This document shows, piece after piece, positions 48,173-59,841 of a DNA stretch of 64,000 nucleotides. The notes beneath the pieces are model-generated. The model was not told the DNA's origin. It was given only the letters and a program-made list of their open reading frames with translations, and ran no database searches. The number at the start of each line of letters is the position of its first letter. The stretch's first letter is position 1. The stretch is from Peromyscus leucopus (lineage: Eukaryota > Chordata > Mammalia > Rodentia > Cricetidae), in contig NC_051067.1 of NCBI RefSeq assembly GCF_004664715.2, forward strand, positions 69,272,982 through 69,336,981, given 5' to 3'. Made by a program: the position numbers and the translations under genes.

Positions 48173-49067
48173 CGTATTTATTTTTAAAGCATCTTTACAA
48201 AAGAAAAATGGCCTCCTTTTGTGACCGTCAACATCATCAAAACTGAACATTGTAGTCATACAAGTGCACCAAGCAAGCCAGGGTTTATTTCTCCTTCACT
48301 TACCTTTTCTGTTATCTGTTACACTCCTGTGTTAGTTCCACTCACATTCATTCTCACTGCACTTCAAACAAATTTGATATCTTCGCATTTCTTCAATTAT
48401 GTTCACTGATTTTATATGCAAGCCTTTGTACTTTATTCTGCATCCCTGTGAAATAAATATAGGGGGAAAAACAAAGTATTTTTGACTTGTAGTTTACTGC
48501 TTCCAAAGTGATGTAAGAGTCTGGCACAAAACAAGCAGTGGCCTGGTGCTGTTTGTCTTGAACTCTGGGGAAGACTTAATAACTATACACAGTTGCCATT
48601 TTGTAGGGACAGTAGTAATTTTTACAGCCATTTTACATCTTTTCCAGAGGCCAGACAAAGAAGGAATGGATTCAAACTGAAATGTTAGAAGATGCCTCTG
48701 AAAAGATACACATTATAGAGATTGCCCAACCTGTAAATTCTGTTGAAAACTATGTTGTGCCCGGCAGCACCATGTGGCCCATTCCACTTTGTCTTGAAAA
48801 GCAAGATGTTCACCTGCCTCTCTTTGTGTTTGTTTTCCATAATAGTTCTCAGAATGCTATTGTGCAGTTGTATTATACAATTCCAAAAGTTTCTCTGCAT
48901 GAATGGCAAATTCTATATTTTCTATTTACTGTTTTCCATAACTCAAAATGCTGGCCATCAAAACTAATTAGGCTTTCCAAAAGGATTACCAAAAATTGCT
49001 GGCACCAGTTTATTCTGTTCTAATTCGATGTACATCATAGGTTTCACCCTCACTTGACTAGGTATAA
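48173..49067. other. Unassigned non-coding sequence
   Basis: Holds a 113-codon plus-strand open reading frame (48682-49023) without any recognisable domain; competing frames overlap it. Probably chance. Confidence 0.45.
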
Positions 49068-49280
49068 GGGCGTGGTTAGAAGACTGAGCAGTTGGGGCAT
49101 TTGTGCTCTTGCAGAGGACCCAGTTCAGTTCCTAGTGCCCACATGGTGGCTAAGAGCTACCTGTAACTCCAGGGGACAGGGTGCTCTCTCATGACCTCCA
49201 CAGGAACCAGGAATGCACATGAAACACATGCATACATGTAGGCAAACTTTTATACACATATAATTAAAGAAATAAGTCTC
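49068..49280 (+). mobile_element. B3-family SINE
   Basis: 'tgtgctcttgcagaggaccc', 'agttcagttcctagtgccca', 'catggtggctaagagctacc', 'tgtaactccaggggacaggg' and a tail 'catacatgtaggcaaacttt'. Diverged at the A-box end. Confidence 0.85.
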
Positions 49281-50637
49281 ATATGTCTATTTATCGGGGA
49301 ACATGAGAGATGTTTATAATAATAATGGGTACTTATTGTGAATAATTACACCTCTAGTTAAATAGTCATTTTTAAAGCCATTTTGTCTCTACTTCAAAAA
49401 AGCCTGTTTCCCATTCAATTTTTTATATAAGTTGCAGTGATTTTGAGTTTGGCTTCTTTTCCCTTCTGTAGAAGCTCAACTCACCTTGATGTCCTTGGGC
49501 CAAAATATTCCACTCCTAGTCATCCTTTGCTGCTTGCTTTATTAACAGAGCATTTCCCATAGTTACAGAAGCCATATAACATTAGGCTCTTTTCATTATA
49601 AGCAAGCAACTTCTCACCAAGAGATACCAAATTGAAGCATCTCTCTGACAGTCTCTGCAACCTCATCAGATCCTAGGGGATTAGCCTCAAATTTTTAATT
49701 TGGAAGTCTTTGTCTTTGCCATTTTCTTCTCTTCGAAACAAGGCAATGTCTTTATCAGAATGAAAAGTTATTTTAAGGAGCAGCCACCAAGCTAGTTCCA
49801 CTTCATACAATGCTGTAGCACGCAAGTGTCGCCACATACCGTTGATGTAGCTTTAGTTTGCTGATCAAAACCTACCCACCACAAACTTTGTGATTTGTTA
49901 GACCAACCAAAGCTCCCTAAGTCTCAAGCTTTTTGGTGAGGTCTTACTTGTTTCTCTTTATATATAATGTCAGCCATCAGAAGAAACTCTTAAGGGAGGA
50001 AAAACATTATCTTGTCCCTTGGGATGTCTTAAACCCAAGTGATCTCCTGCAAAATAACCTATTTCTATGATTTATTTGGCAAGTGGGTGTTAATGACCAA
50101 GTTGTGTTTCTGTTTGGAGGAGATCCACTATGCCTGGTATTGGAAGACATGTTTTCCAGATTCATTGAAATAACCCTTCTTGTGCCATTAAAATGGTTTG
50201 TTATTGATTCTTACTAATTTCTGAGAAGTGTAGTCTGTGCTTCTGGTTTCCCATAGCATCCATGCAGAGGTCCCCACATAGTAAATTTCATAGGGATGTA
50301 AAAACACAAGATGAATACTAGCCTGGAGTGTTTTCATAAATCTGAATGGGTTTGATACATTTTCCAGTGGATGCAGAATTTCTCTGGAGAGATTTCATTA
50401 TAATGAAGGACAGAGAAATCAGTGGTCTGAGCCCAATAAACCATTACTTTCCACTGGCATCCATATTTTAGAGAGGTGGAGATCACATCCAGGTTAAAGA
50501 GTCTGTTTTTCCTCCAAGTTGAAGTGAAAAACCTCAGAATGGAAAATAATTCACATGGTTATGCCAGATATTATATGTTTTGAATATGTATTTCTGTGCC
50601 TGTGAACTCTTGGGATCAGTAATTTTTCATTTAAAAA
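49281..50637. other. Unassigned, repeat-poor sequence
   Basis: About 1.35 kb with no recognisable gene or repeat. Confidence 0.45.
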
Positions 50638-50646
50638 TGATAATGG

Positions 50647-51133
50647 TCAGCAGTAGATGGCCAACATATAATGAACCCAATGGTATTTTTAGAGGTTCTT
50701 TGTCTCATAATGTTTTTTTCAGGGAATTTCCCTCTTTTTTCTTTTCTTTCTTCCTTCCTTCCTTCCTTCCTTCCTTTCTTTCTTAACTTACAAATGTTTT
50801 TATGTATATTATGGTTTCTAGTTTTATGTTTTTGTAGGATTTCTGTGTGGGTGAATGTTTACATCTCTGCATCTATATATGTTTCTTGAGCATTTTCTTT
50901 GACTCTTTTTTTCTGTTTCTTTCTTTTGTCCTATTCTGGCTTGTTTTTATTTTTATATAATTGTATTTTATTATTCTATTGTTAAATATGCCTGTTTTTA
51001 TCCTAATGAGAGAAAGGAAGGGTGTGGATATGGATGGGTTGGGAAGTGGGGAGGGTCTGGGAGGAGTTGGGGGGAGGGAAACAAAACGCAGAGTGTGCTG
51101 TATATCTATTTTCAATAAAAATAAGTAACAAAG
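50647..51133 (+). mobile_element. L1 3' UTR, 5'-truncated, with TSD
   Basis: 'tcagcagtagatggccaaca', 'caatggtatttttagaggtt', 'tattatggtttctagtttta', 'cctattctggcttgttttta', 'cctaatgagagaaaggaagg' and 'ggagggtctgggaggagttg' are rodent L1 3' UTR in order, ending in 'caataaaaataagtaac'. The 9-mer tgataatgg flanks it (50638-50646, 51134-51142). A CCTT-rich run sits inside. Confidence 0.88.
50735..50783. repeat. (CCTT)n simple repeat within L1
   Basis: About six perfect CCTT units flanked by CTTT units, at the pyrimidine-rich spot of the L1 3' UTR; probably expanded after or before insertion from that tract. Confidence 0.92.
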
Positions 51134-51142
51134 TGATAATGG

Positions 51143-52339
51143 CATTCAGATTGTTGTATGTTGTCATGACATTTGTAGCAGTGCTATCATCTAGATCCCA
51201 TGAGCACTGTGCTCATTTTCTTGTTTGGATTTCCATTGATAACTTAGTAACTGCATTGTGGAGTTATTTAATTTTTGAGGAGCCTGTCATTCTGTCAATA
51301 TCTCTTGCAGTTAATAAGGAAGTCTGATGAATTAGTTTAAAGAATTCTGATATGTTCATAATAGACTGAAGCCATGTAGTGGTTCTGGTGATAAAAGACA
51401 CCCCATTTGGCCACCTGTCAATTTGTTCAGAAGTGGGCATCATGTTGTCGTTGGTCTTCAGTCGTCAACCCTGATGAGGTTACAAATGAGGTCTGAATTC
51501 AGCTCTCTCAGTTTTGGTCTTTTATTTTCAGCCTTGTGGCTTAAATGGCATGAAGGATGACTTTAGTCTGGCAGTACTGGTAAAGTCTATGACTGTGAGC
51601 AGTTTGAGATGTGACCTATGTTGTCTTCAGGTCATCAGACCTGCTGCAGACTTCACAATGTATCCCTGTCATCTTGGCTGTACTTCACAAGGACACTCAT
51701 GTACTTAGAGTAAATTCAATTGCCTCTTGATAGTCATGAATTAACAGAGTCTCGGGAGTGAAAAAGAAGCCTATTTCTAACTCCAGCAAACTCCATTCAG
51801 GCAATGTGACAAGGCTTCCAATCCACTCCAATCAGATAGAAGGGATTTATATTATGCTGTTCTCTGTTGTGCTGAAAAAGATTTCCGGAGGACTGGAAAT
51901 GTATTTTCACACCAGCTTCCAAATCCCTTGTTATAATTTGAGACAAGACCATGCGAGAAAACATGAATTCAAATTGGATCTGATACTGTGCACTTCTCCA
52001 ATTCCCCCTGCCCATTAAGGATAAGAATGGATGAGACAAAATGCTTTCCATTTTGTAAAGACTGTCAACATCATCATGAATTGATTGTGGCATATTAGAG
52101 AATTTTTTTTCCTGGCAGCTCAACTGAATCTGCCTATGCCTAGCTGAATCCCCTACCTCAACCTCCCACCCCCATTAATTCCTGCTGTCTGAATGAGGAA
52201 TGTCCTAAAATGTAGTTTAAATGATGATGGGTGAAAGAAAGTTTCTTGTGTTTAAAGTCTAAAAATTCATTTATTAGTATCTAATCTTTTGACGTATCCA
52301 CATTCAATTTCCCGTGGGGAGAATAATGTTATTGCCCCT
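51143..52339. other. Unassigned non-coding sequence
   Basis: No gene or repeat named. Overlapping 101- and 108-codon open reading frames lack recognisable domains. Confidence 0.45.
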
Positions 52340-52765
52340 TCCTCACGTTAACACCCCGTTCAGAGCCTTGCCTATGCTGTGATCCATAGGTTTGCAGAAG
52401 ACATTGGCTTTGTTAATTGGAATTTTTGAGATGCAAGGATTAGCCCTGATTAATCTGTTCGGTCCAGCCTAATCTGAAGGATCTTTACAAGAGAAAGAGG
52501 GAAGAAAGCAAGAGTCAAACACATTTGAAGATGCTAGATTGCTGGTTTCAAAGATGGAGGAAAGAGGTCACAGCTGAGGAATGCACATACCCTCAGGGAA
52601 CATGGAAGGGAAATGAAGGCAGCCCCAAGGAAACTTTGACTTTGAGTCACTGAGACACAGATTTCTCTTCTGTCCTCTAAAGCTAAATGCTAATAAAGCA
52701 GGGATTTTTTTTCTGAGGTTCTGCTAGTTAACAGTCCTTTGTTATAGTACCAATGGGATGCTAGG
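52340..52765 (+). mobile_element. MLT1-type MaLR LTR
   Basis: 'cagcctaatctgaaggatct', 'ttacaagagaaagagggaag', 'acatttgaagatgctagatt', 'gctggtttcaaagatggagg' and 'gtcacagctgaggaatgcac', then 'ctgtcctctaaagctaaatg' and 'gtcctttgttatagtaccaa', reproduce the MLT1 LTR order. This is a pre-rodent-radiation insertion. Confidence 0.8.
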
Positions 52766-53035
52766 TAACTGTTGTATGGTGGGATAGTTCTGTAAGCCGG
52801 CTGGGAGCCCAGACTAACATGAGTTACATTCTCCTTCCTTAGACAAGTTGTTCGTGTTTTCTGTGAGGCAACCTCCTTCCTCTACTCATTGATACTTCAG
52901 ATAGCTCGACGTTTTCTTCTACTAAAAAAAAAAAAAAAAAAAACCCTGTGCTTTATACTATAGCCATAATTCCTGGAAGAAATACCTATCTTATCGAATC
53001 CAACATTAATACTTACTCTATTCTAGAATCTTTCT

Positions 53036-53189
53036 CTTTTTTTGTTTTTTCGAGACAGGGTTTCTTTGTGTAATTTTGGTGCCTGTCCTGATTCTTGCTC
53101 TGTAGATCAGGCTGGCCTCAAACTCAGAGATCCTCCTGGCTCTGCCTCCCAAGTGCTGGGATTAAAGGCGTATGCCACCACCTCCCGGC
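53036..53189 (-). mobile_element. B1 SINE, antisense, with TSD
   Basis: 'cgagacagggtttctttgtg', 'aattttggtgcctgtcctga', 'ttcttgctctgtagatcagg' and 'gctgggattaaaggcgtatg'. Flanked by tctagaatctttct (53022-53035) and tctaggatctttct (53190-53203), 13 of 14 matching. It belongs to the second B1 body variant ('tttggtgcctgtcctg'). Confidence 0.95.
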
Positions 53190-53243
53190 TCTAGGATCTT
53201 TCTTTGTTTGCCTCAGGATTAGTTTAACTGTCTGTGGATCTGG

Positions 53244-53276
<33 letters not shown>

Positions 53277-53278
53277 GT
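53244..53278. repeat. (GT)n microsatellite
   Basis: About 14 GT units followed by 'gttgtggtgtgtg'. Confidence 0.93.
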
Positions 53279-53663
53279 GGTGTGTGTATCAGCCCCCAAA
53301 TGCATGCTTTTTGATGTAACTAATTTTTTGCTTTTTATGTAGTTGGACATAGTTTTATTTAGTTTAATATCACTGTTAATATTAAAATTCATTGACAAAA
53401 TGGATAAGTTTTATTCATATTTGAGTGTTGCACCACTCAAGGACTAAATATTCCACAGGCTTATTACTCATGTCTCTCAAAATCTATAGAATCAAACTTA
53501 GCTCTTGACTTGATAGTATTTCATATCAAAGAGCATGCTATTCATTTTAATGACTAAATGAGATTGTTAATCAAGTATGGACTTATAAGGTATTAAATGA
53601 TGATATAGTAAAATAAATTTAGTCTTCTTAATACATGAACTTTGAACTGACTGTTTTTATGTA
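53279..53663. other. Unassigned AT-rich sequence
   Basis: Nothing recognised. Confidence 0.45.
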
Positions 53664-53678
53664 ATAATTCTTTATTAA

Positions 53679-53840
53679 GCCGGGCGGTGGTGGCGCACGC
53701 CTTTAATCCCAGCACTCGGGAGGCAGAGGCAGGCGGATCTCTGTGAGTTCGAGGCCAGCCTGGGCTACCAAGTGAGTCCCAGGAAAGGCGCAAAGCTACA
53801 CAGAGAAACCCTGTCTCGAAAAACCAAAAAAAAAAAAAAA
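53679..53840 (+). mobile_element. B1 SINE, young, cricetid-type, with 15-bp TSD
   Basis: Starts 'gccgggcggtggtggcgcac', includes 'gagtcccaggaaaggcgcaa' and ends 'ctcgaaaaaccaaaa' plus poly(A). The 15-mer ataattctttattaa flanks it perfectly (53664-53678, 53841-53855). The least diverged SINE in the window. Confidence 0.98.
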
Positions 53841-53855
53841 ATAATTCTTTATTAA

Positions 53856-55124
53856 ATCAAAGGTATCTTTAGTATTTACAGTGTAGTAAAAGTCCAGATA
53901 CTCAGCATATCATGATAAGATCATCAGATTATGCTCAAAATTTAAGTGACTTATGTTCTTTTCTAATATGCCGGCTCCCTGCTGATGTTGTTATCACATA
54001 TTAAGGGAGAGAAATGGAGAAATAGGTTTTTAAAGTGAGCATATAGAGCAAATATTTCAGGACTTTTTTCCATCTCAGAATCAAACCTATCCCTGAGTCC
54101 AACCTGAAGTCCAACAACGATTTTGATAGCCTGTTTTCCTTCATGCTCTGAGAGTCAATACTTGCTTATCTCACTTTTTTTTTTAGGACCAGATTTTTCT
54201 CTACAAATATTGCTGAATGGTTTCACTGTAAAGCTATGGTGAGGGTTAGAAGAAAATGCTATCCTGTGTGGCAGTTATTTTAACCTCCCTGCTCTGATGC
54301 GAGACACCACTGACCGGAGCCCCAGCTGTCCTCTTGGAATTCTCTGTGCTTTGGAGTCATGTTAATATCCCAACTCTCTCCTTTCAAACAGATTTAGTTA
54401 TAATCATGGTAGCTGTTATTTCAAAAACTTGGCTTCTGAGATAATTTATATTTTTAAAGCAACAAACCATCCCATTATTAATCATTTACAATAAGCCTAT
54501 AGCATATGCATGTTCTGTAAAGTTGTTGAAGACTCTAGATTCTTACCCCAGCATTCTACTTGTCAAAGTATTAATCTTTGAGTGTTTGAGGGCTGAGGCT
54601 AGTTGAAAACTTGACCTTTCATAGTCTAGTGAGGGGAAAAAAATCTGATATACAGAGATGAAAGAATTAACATCTGTTCTGACATGAGCAGTTCCAGGGG
54701 TGGTCAGAGCAGAGGGATCTGCATATCTTCTAGAATTAAAAGGGGTTGCCTTATTGAAAACCTAAAACAATTAATGCCCACAGTAGGGGGTAAATCAGAG
54801 AGGCACCCTTCACCTCAATTGAAGTGTGCTAAATGAGATTAACATTTCAGAGTACTGTTGGGGGATGAAATACCAGGGATGATGCATTATGTTAGGACAT
54901 AAAAGAATATTCATTTCCCAGTATATGTGAAGACACTGTGTGACTATTTAAATGAAAATGGAAATTTAATTTGATAGTGGAGATGTTTCTTTAAGTGAGT
55001 GCCCACAATTCAGGATATGGTAACAGAAAAATTTTACATACTTCAGGTAATATAATAGTGAAGGATAGCACACCTGTGTTGTTTACAATATCTAACAATA
55101 TACTTTAAAGTATACTAACTAACA
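53856..55124. other. Repeat-poor sequence; possible conserved block
   Basis: No named repeat or gene. 54220-54560 is compositionally varied, with 'cccattattaatcatttaca' and 'gcatatgcatgttc' (octamer-like), and is listed among the conserved-element candidates. Confidence 0.4.
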
Positions 55125-55403
55125 GACTGGGTAGATGTCTCTGAGGGTAATGTGCTCTTTGCAAGCACAAGGAGCTGAGTTTGGACCTCTGTCACTCACA
55201 GAAAAGCTTGGTGCTTGGATGTGTGTCACTAATTCCCATGTTGGAATGGGTGTGAAGACAGGCAAACTGTGGAGGCTTGCTGGACAGTCAGTCTAGCCAA
55301 ATTGCTGAATTCCAGGTTCTTTGAGAGACCTTGCCTCATCAGTTAGGATGGCAAGAAACAGGGGAAGGCACTTGACACTGGCGTCCATGCACACTCACAC
55401 ACG
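55125..55403 (+). mobile_element. B4-family SINE
   Basis: 'agactgggtagatgtctctg', 'gtgctctttgcaagcacaag', 'gagctgagtttggacctctg', 'ggaggcttgctggacagtca', 'gtctagccaaattgctgaat' and 'gagagaccttgcctcatcag', then a CA-rich tail. Sense orientation, full-length layout. Confidence 0.85.
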
Positions 55404-55406
55404 TGT

Positions 55407-55408
<2 letters not shown>

Positions 55409-55459
<51 letters not shown>
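55409..55459. repeat. (AC)n microsatellite in a SINE tail
   Basis: About 25 AC units directly after the B4 body; B4 tails commonly seed such runs. Confidence 0.97.
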
Positions 55460-55460
<1 letters not shown>

Positions 55461-55789
55461 GAATACACTGAGTCACACAGGGTATACTGATACTTTCGAA
55501 TTCTGTAGACCCAAGTCTAGGATTAATGTACTACACCCAGAGCAAGAAAGTTAAGCATCATAGTCAGAAGTTTCTGAATGTCTGAGGTAAAATAAATCTT
55601 TTTTTCTTATGGAGTTAATAATCTCAGGTGTTAGGTCACACTAGCAGCTGCCTAGCATAAATGCCCAGAGAAATCAATTAAAAACATGTGAGGAGAGCTC
55701 AGATTCTCTGGGTCTGAGAATTCTAGAAAGAGGAAATGACCCTAAAACCTCAGAATGTGACGTGGCCTCAACATGGTCACAAAATAGCA

Positions 55790-56075
55790 GGAATTCAGAG
55801 TGGCCAGAGCAGAAGGAACAAGGCACAGAAGAGACATAAAGATCCGAGGTGGGATGGTCCTAGATCACTGAGAGCCCAGAGTGAGGACTTTATTGGTAAG
55901 GAGCCTAAGTGAACCTAGAGCCTGAGTGGCCTCTGAGTGGAAGACTGACATTATAACTCTTCACAGGAATCCCGTTGGTAGTATATTTAGAGTGGTATAC
56001 CTAGCAAGGAGCAAAATTGAAATTGTGGAAACATTGTTAGGAGATTTACTGTGGTAACTTCAAATATAAGCCTAT
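55790..56075 (+). mobile_element. Ancient mammalian repeat, copy 3 (family unnamed)
   Basis: 'agagtggccagagcagaagg', 'gatcactgagagcccagagt', 'gaggactttattggtaagga', 'ggaatcccgttggtagtata' and 'gaaacattgttaggagattt' follow the earlier and middle parts of the same consensus as the copies at 18920 and 45080. Confidence 0.5.
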
Positions 56076-56204
56076 AGATAAGCAAGAGACACCACGTTGG
56101 ACTAAAAATCATAGAGTCCAGCATATTTCCAAAGACTTGTCTGCATTTAGAAATACCTTGAGTTTAATTCCTTGCACTTAGATATTTCTACAGCTGTGCT
56201 GCTC

Positions 56205-56565
56205 TGTCTAAGCTAAAGCTATTGTAGCACAATGGCACAGACCGGCTAGCTTATGAAACAGTCAATATATCCAAGTTTTAGGGGTAGAATTCTGACATGT
56301 GGTTGCCAACATGTTCCAGGGCTTTGGAGGAATGTCTCCCTGTGTGGAGACAGTGGACTTCCATTGTATCCTTACATGCCAGAAATAGGTACAGAGTTCT
56401 CTGGGAAATTCTTTATAGAAGCCTTAATCCCACTCAGAGGGACTCTGCTGTCATGACCCATTACCTTTCCCAACTCTATCTCCTACCACCATCATGTTGG
56501 GATCTGGGATCCTACCAATGTATCTTACAGGCACACTTTAAGTCCACTGCCTCCATTAGCAATCT
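56205..56565 (-). mobile_element. MaLR LTR (MST/MLT1-like), antisense
   Basis: On the plus strand 'agctattgtagcacaatggc', 'acagaccggctagcttatga', 'gccttaatcccactcagagg', 'ctgctgtcatgacccattac' and 'accaccatcatgttgggatc' parallel the reverse complement of MST/MLT1 LTRs. The overlapping 111-codon open reading frame (56297-56632) is therefore not a gene. Confidence 0.7.
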
Positions 56566-57944
56566 CGGTATGAACTCACAGAAATTAATTCTGTGTGTTC
56601 AAGATTTATTGATTTTGAAAATTCCAAACTAGAATGGTAGATGAAATAAAAGTTTGACATTTTTAGTACAAACCTGGAACACAGAATGAAGTCTCTTGAA
56701 GTTCACAAATACAGAGAATTTTACTGTTAGTGAAAACAGCACACACACATACACACACATGATATTACTGCATAGGCGTATTCAGAGTGCCAGCTAATGG
56801 AGTCCCATGTCAGTCATACACAAATGATTTTGCTGTATCAGTACTCAAAAATATATATTTAAATTGTCGTTTCTGCCTTTGATGAAAGTTACTATCTGTC
56901 TTCCCTGTGGCTCATAGTCATGGCCCTGCCATGGCAAGAGGCCCATTTTATGTGATGTTCTCATCAACACAAGAGTCTGATTCAGAGAGAAGAATATCCT
57001 AGTTACAAACAGATGTGTCAAAATCTTGAGGGGCCAAGAAATGTCACCTGGTCTGTGTGGGTTTTTATGAGCTGCTGCTGTGTAGGCTGTGTGGAGCGAG
57101 GTATTCATTAGGTTGACCTTTCTGGGAAATGCTGGTTTCCTAAGAATCCCACAGAAGTGATGATCGTCAACTGCCTAAATTCATTCAGCTGTAACTGAGT
57201 AAACGATATATGGATTCTTCCCACAAGATCACAAAACCAAACCAAAACAGCTAAAATTAAACAATTTTTGGCTGCATAAAACTAACAGGAGATGAAATGC
57301 AGGAAATTACGTTTAGCACTCGACCCCAGAGGATACCACGCTCAGTCAGAGCACTGCCTGCAAGTTTTTGTCTAAAGGATAAACAAAGACGTGATGAATG
57401 TATAAACATCTGGTCTGATTGCTTCTTGAAAGACCCGCTTCAGTGTACACTTATTAAAATTGGCCATTGGAGATATACTTAGCTATAAGTGAAATCTGTA
57501 GAATTGCCTAGTTGTTACATACATCACATTTTCCAAGGAGGAAACAAGACTGAGGCATACAGGGTAAATATCGAACAGTTTAACTTGTTCTTGTTGGAGA
57601 TGCATGGGAGTCAGTAAAAGAAAATTTATACATAAATTCTGTATCTTTATACTTGATTTTAACAGCCACATATATATGCATATGCAATTCAGAGTTATGT
57701 AATTTCTCTATATTTTTCTCATGAATACTTTCAGATATTATAGAAATCTTTTTCAGATATTTCTGTGATAATAGAATTGAGACTGCTGCATAGGAATAAC
57801 TGGAGGAGAGAACAAGGAAAATGGTACAGCCTTGAGGATGTTGTGGACACTTAGGACAGGGCTGGTAGTGACTGAACCAGGATAGTGGGGTGGGGAAGTC
57901 AGTGCCTCTGGGGGCTTATATTGGGAGAAGACACTAGATGTCTA
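56566..57944. other. Unassigned non-coding sequence
   Basis: No gene or named repeat. A short CA run at 56738-56759. Confidence 0.45.
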
Positions 57945-57949
57945 TGCTT

Positions 57950-57994
<45 letters not shown>
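57945..57994. repeat. (GA)n microsatellite
   Basis: About 20 GA units with one AAAG interruption near the left end. Confidence 0.96.
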
Positions 57995-57996
<2 letters not shown>

Positions 57997-58847
57997 AGGA
58001 AGAGTGTGTAGAGCAAAGATAAGACAGGAGGGGAAGCCAATTATAATTGTTACGTCAAAAATACCCATTTTGTTTACAGTCTGAACAAAATTTGTTCTGT
58101 GAATATTAGCATTCAAATAGATTTTCTGGATTTAGCTTAACTTGAAAAGATTGGAAAGGAAAAAATATTTTAAATTTCAATGTCAGAACTGTCTTTTATC
58201 TTTTTTGAATAGTTAAATTATTTTTCATAAAGGGACTTTTTTAACCAGTGATTTCTGGAGTAGTTTAGTTTAAAACTTTTGGTTATTATTATCCTTCATA
58301 GTGAATGAAATCGAATATGTTAGTGAATGTACTGTTTTGTTGACAAAATGAGTGATCTTCCATGTCTTGGCTATTGTCTATTAATTTCAAGGGATCCAGA
58401 AAGGAAAATTACAGCTAAGAGTTTTCAGCAGAGTGGGAGGAGATGAATTTTGTCTTTTAAATCATAGCAAAAATGAATTGAATCTTGGGAAGTTTGGCAG
58501 TTTATAGCAGGTGAAATAAATCCAACTGAGTGTGATACAATGGATGGGTAGGCCTACGAACAGGCAGAAACTATGAGAACAATTAAGACAAAGCACTTGA
58601 TTTAGTTAGAGTTAATATATAGTCTCATCTTTTAAAGCAATTTCTTTTAAAGTAACCAATAAAACATATTCTGTCTTACGAATTAGTTTTTTTTCTCTAT
58701 CATTCCATTTAATATCATTTCCTGAAGATAAAATTTGGTCATCTCGAGTCTGTCTCTCTCTTTTTCTCTGTGTCTTCTGTCTCTTTCACTGTGTTTCTGT
58801 CTCTGTTCCTCGTTATCTGTCATCTATCTATCATCTATCTATCTTTC
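57995..58847. other. Unassigned AT-rich sequence
   Basis: Ends with a CT-rich and TATC/ATCT-rich run (58750-58845). No gene seen. Confidence 0.45.
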
Positions 58848-58918
58848 TACTGAGGATCAAATACAGAGCTTCAAACATTCTAAGCAAGTATCATACCACT
58901 GAGATATATTACATCTCA
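58848..58918 (-). mobile_element. ID-like SINE fragment, antisense
   Basis: 'ctgaggatcaaatacagagc', 'attctaagcaagtatcatac' and 'cactgagatatattacatct' are the reverse complement of an ID-type tRNA-like head, strongly mutated. Confidence 0.6.
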
Positions 58919-58934
58919 TTTTTTAAATTATATT

Positions 58935-59045
58935 TTTAATCTCAAGAAACAATAGATCTTACTAAATTTCCTGTGTTGGTTTTGTAATCTTCTTCCCTTA
59001 GCCTCCTGAGAGCTGGGATTACATGTCCGCCCCAGCAGACCTGGC
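58935..59045 (-). mobile_element. Old B1-family SINE, antisense
   Basis: 'cttcttcccttagcctcctg', 'agagctgggattacatgtcc' and 'gccccagcagacctggcac': the 5' end of an old B1 in antisense. Confidence 0.6.
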
Positions 59046-59682
59046 ACTTTCACTCTTTATTATCCTGTGTCCATCTCTCACTACACGCCATTCTTTTGTT
59101 GCTGGTGGTATCTAGAAAAAGGGATAAAGCAGGACTTTAAACAAGCCCAGTTTGCAGGCTGCCTTCAGCTGGAGTAAAACATCAGCATTTTATGCTTTAT
59201 TTTACTCAGTGATAAAAGGCAATGCAGTACTGGTAAGATTACTTGGAGGGTAAATGTGACATGATGTATAAAACATGTACACCAGGCCTGCTAATCACTA
59301 AGTGCTCTTGTATTATTTTAATGAATAAAAATGCATTTTTTGGTTCATTAATAAAAATTCTATCTGATTATTTTTTACCACCCCCTACCAAGCTGCAAAT
59401 CCTTGAAACTAAATATTTTACTTATGCTTTCAATTTCATAGCACAAAAATCTCAAACAACACAAAACAAAAATAAAAACCAACAGTGACTTTTATGAGGA
59501 GCCATCATTAACCGGAAAGATGAATACTTGGATAACAATCTAACACAGGGCCTCTAATCACTGGAGTAGATAGTTTTGTTGTTATTGTTGTTGTTTTCCT
59601 AAGGAATATAAAAATATTTCACTAACCATATCATTTCTATATTGACTACATGTTAAATGACAATATTTTTGTTTTATTTAGT
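59046..59682. other. Unassigned AT-rich sequence
   Basis: A short TTG-rich run at 59574-59597. No gene recognised. Confidence 0.45.
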
Positions 59683-59777
59683 GAAAATTATTTTTACATA
59701 CAATATATTCTCATCAGTTTCCCCTCCCTCATCTTCTCTGAGATTCCCCTCACTTCCTCACCCATCCAATTTAATGC

Positions 59778-59841
<64 letters not shown>

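Noticed and set aside
48682..49023. 113-codon plus-strand open reading frame
   Set aside because: No recognised family, overlapping frames of similar length, and AT-rich composition; chance is the simplest reading.
52400..52480. Paired OTX-like GGATTA/TAATC sites suggesting an enhancer
   Set aside because: The stretch is part of an MLT1 LTR, so the motifs come from the LTR consensus; co-option cannot be excluded but is not supported.
56297..56632. 111-codon open reading frame
   Set aside because: The DNA matches an antisense MaLR LTR.
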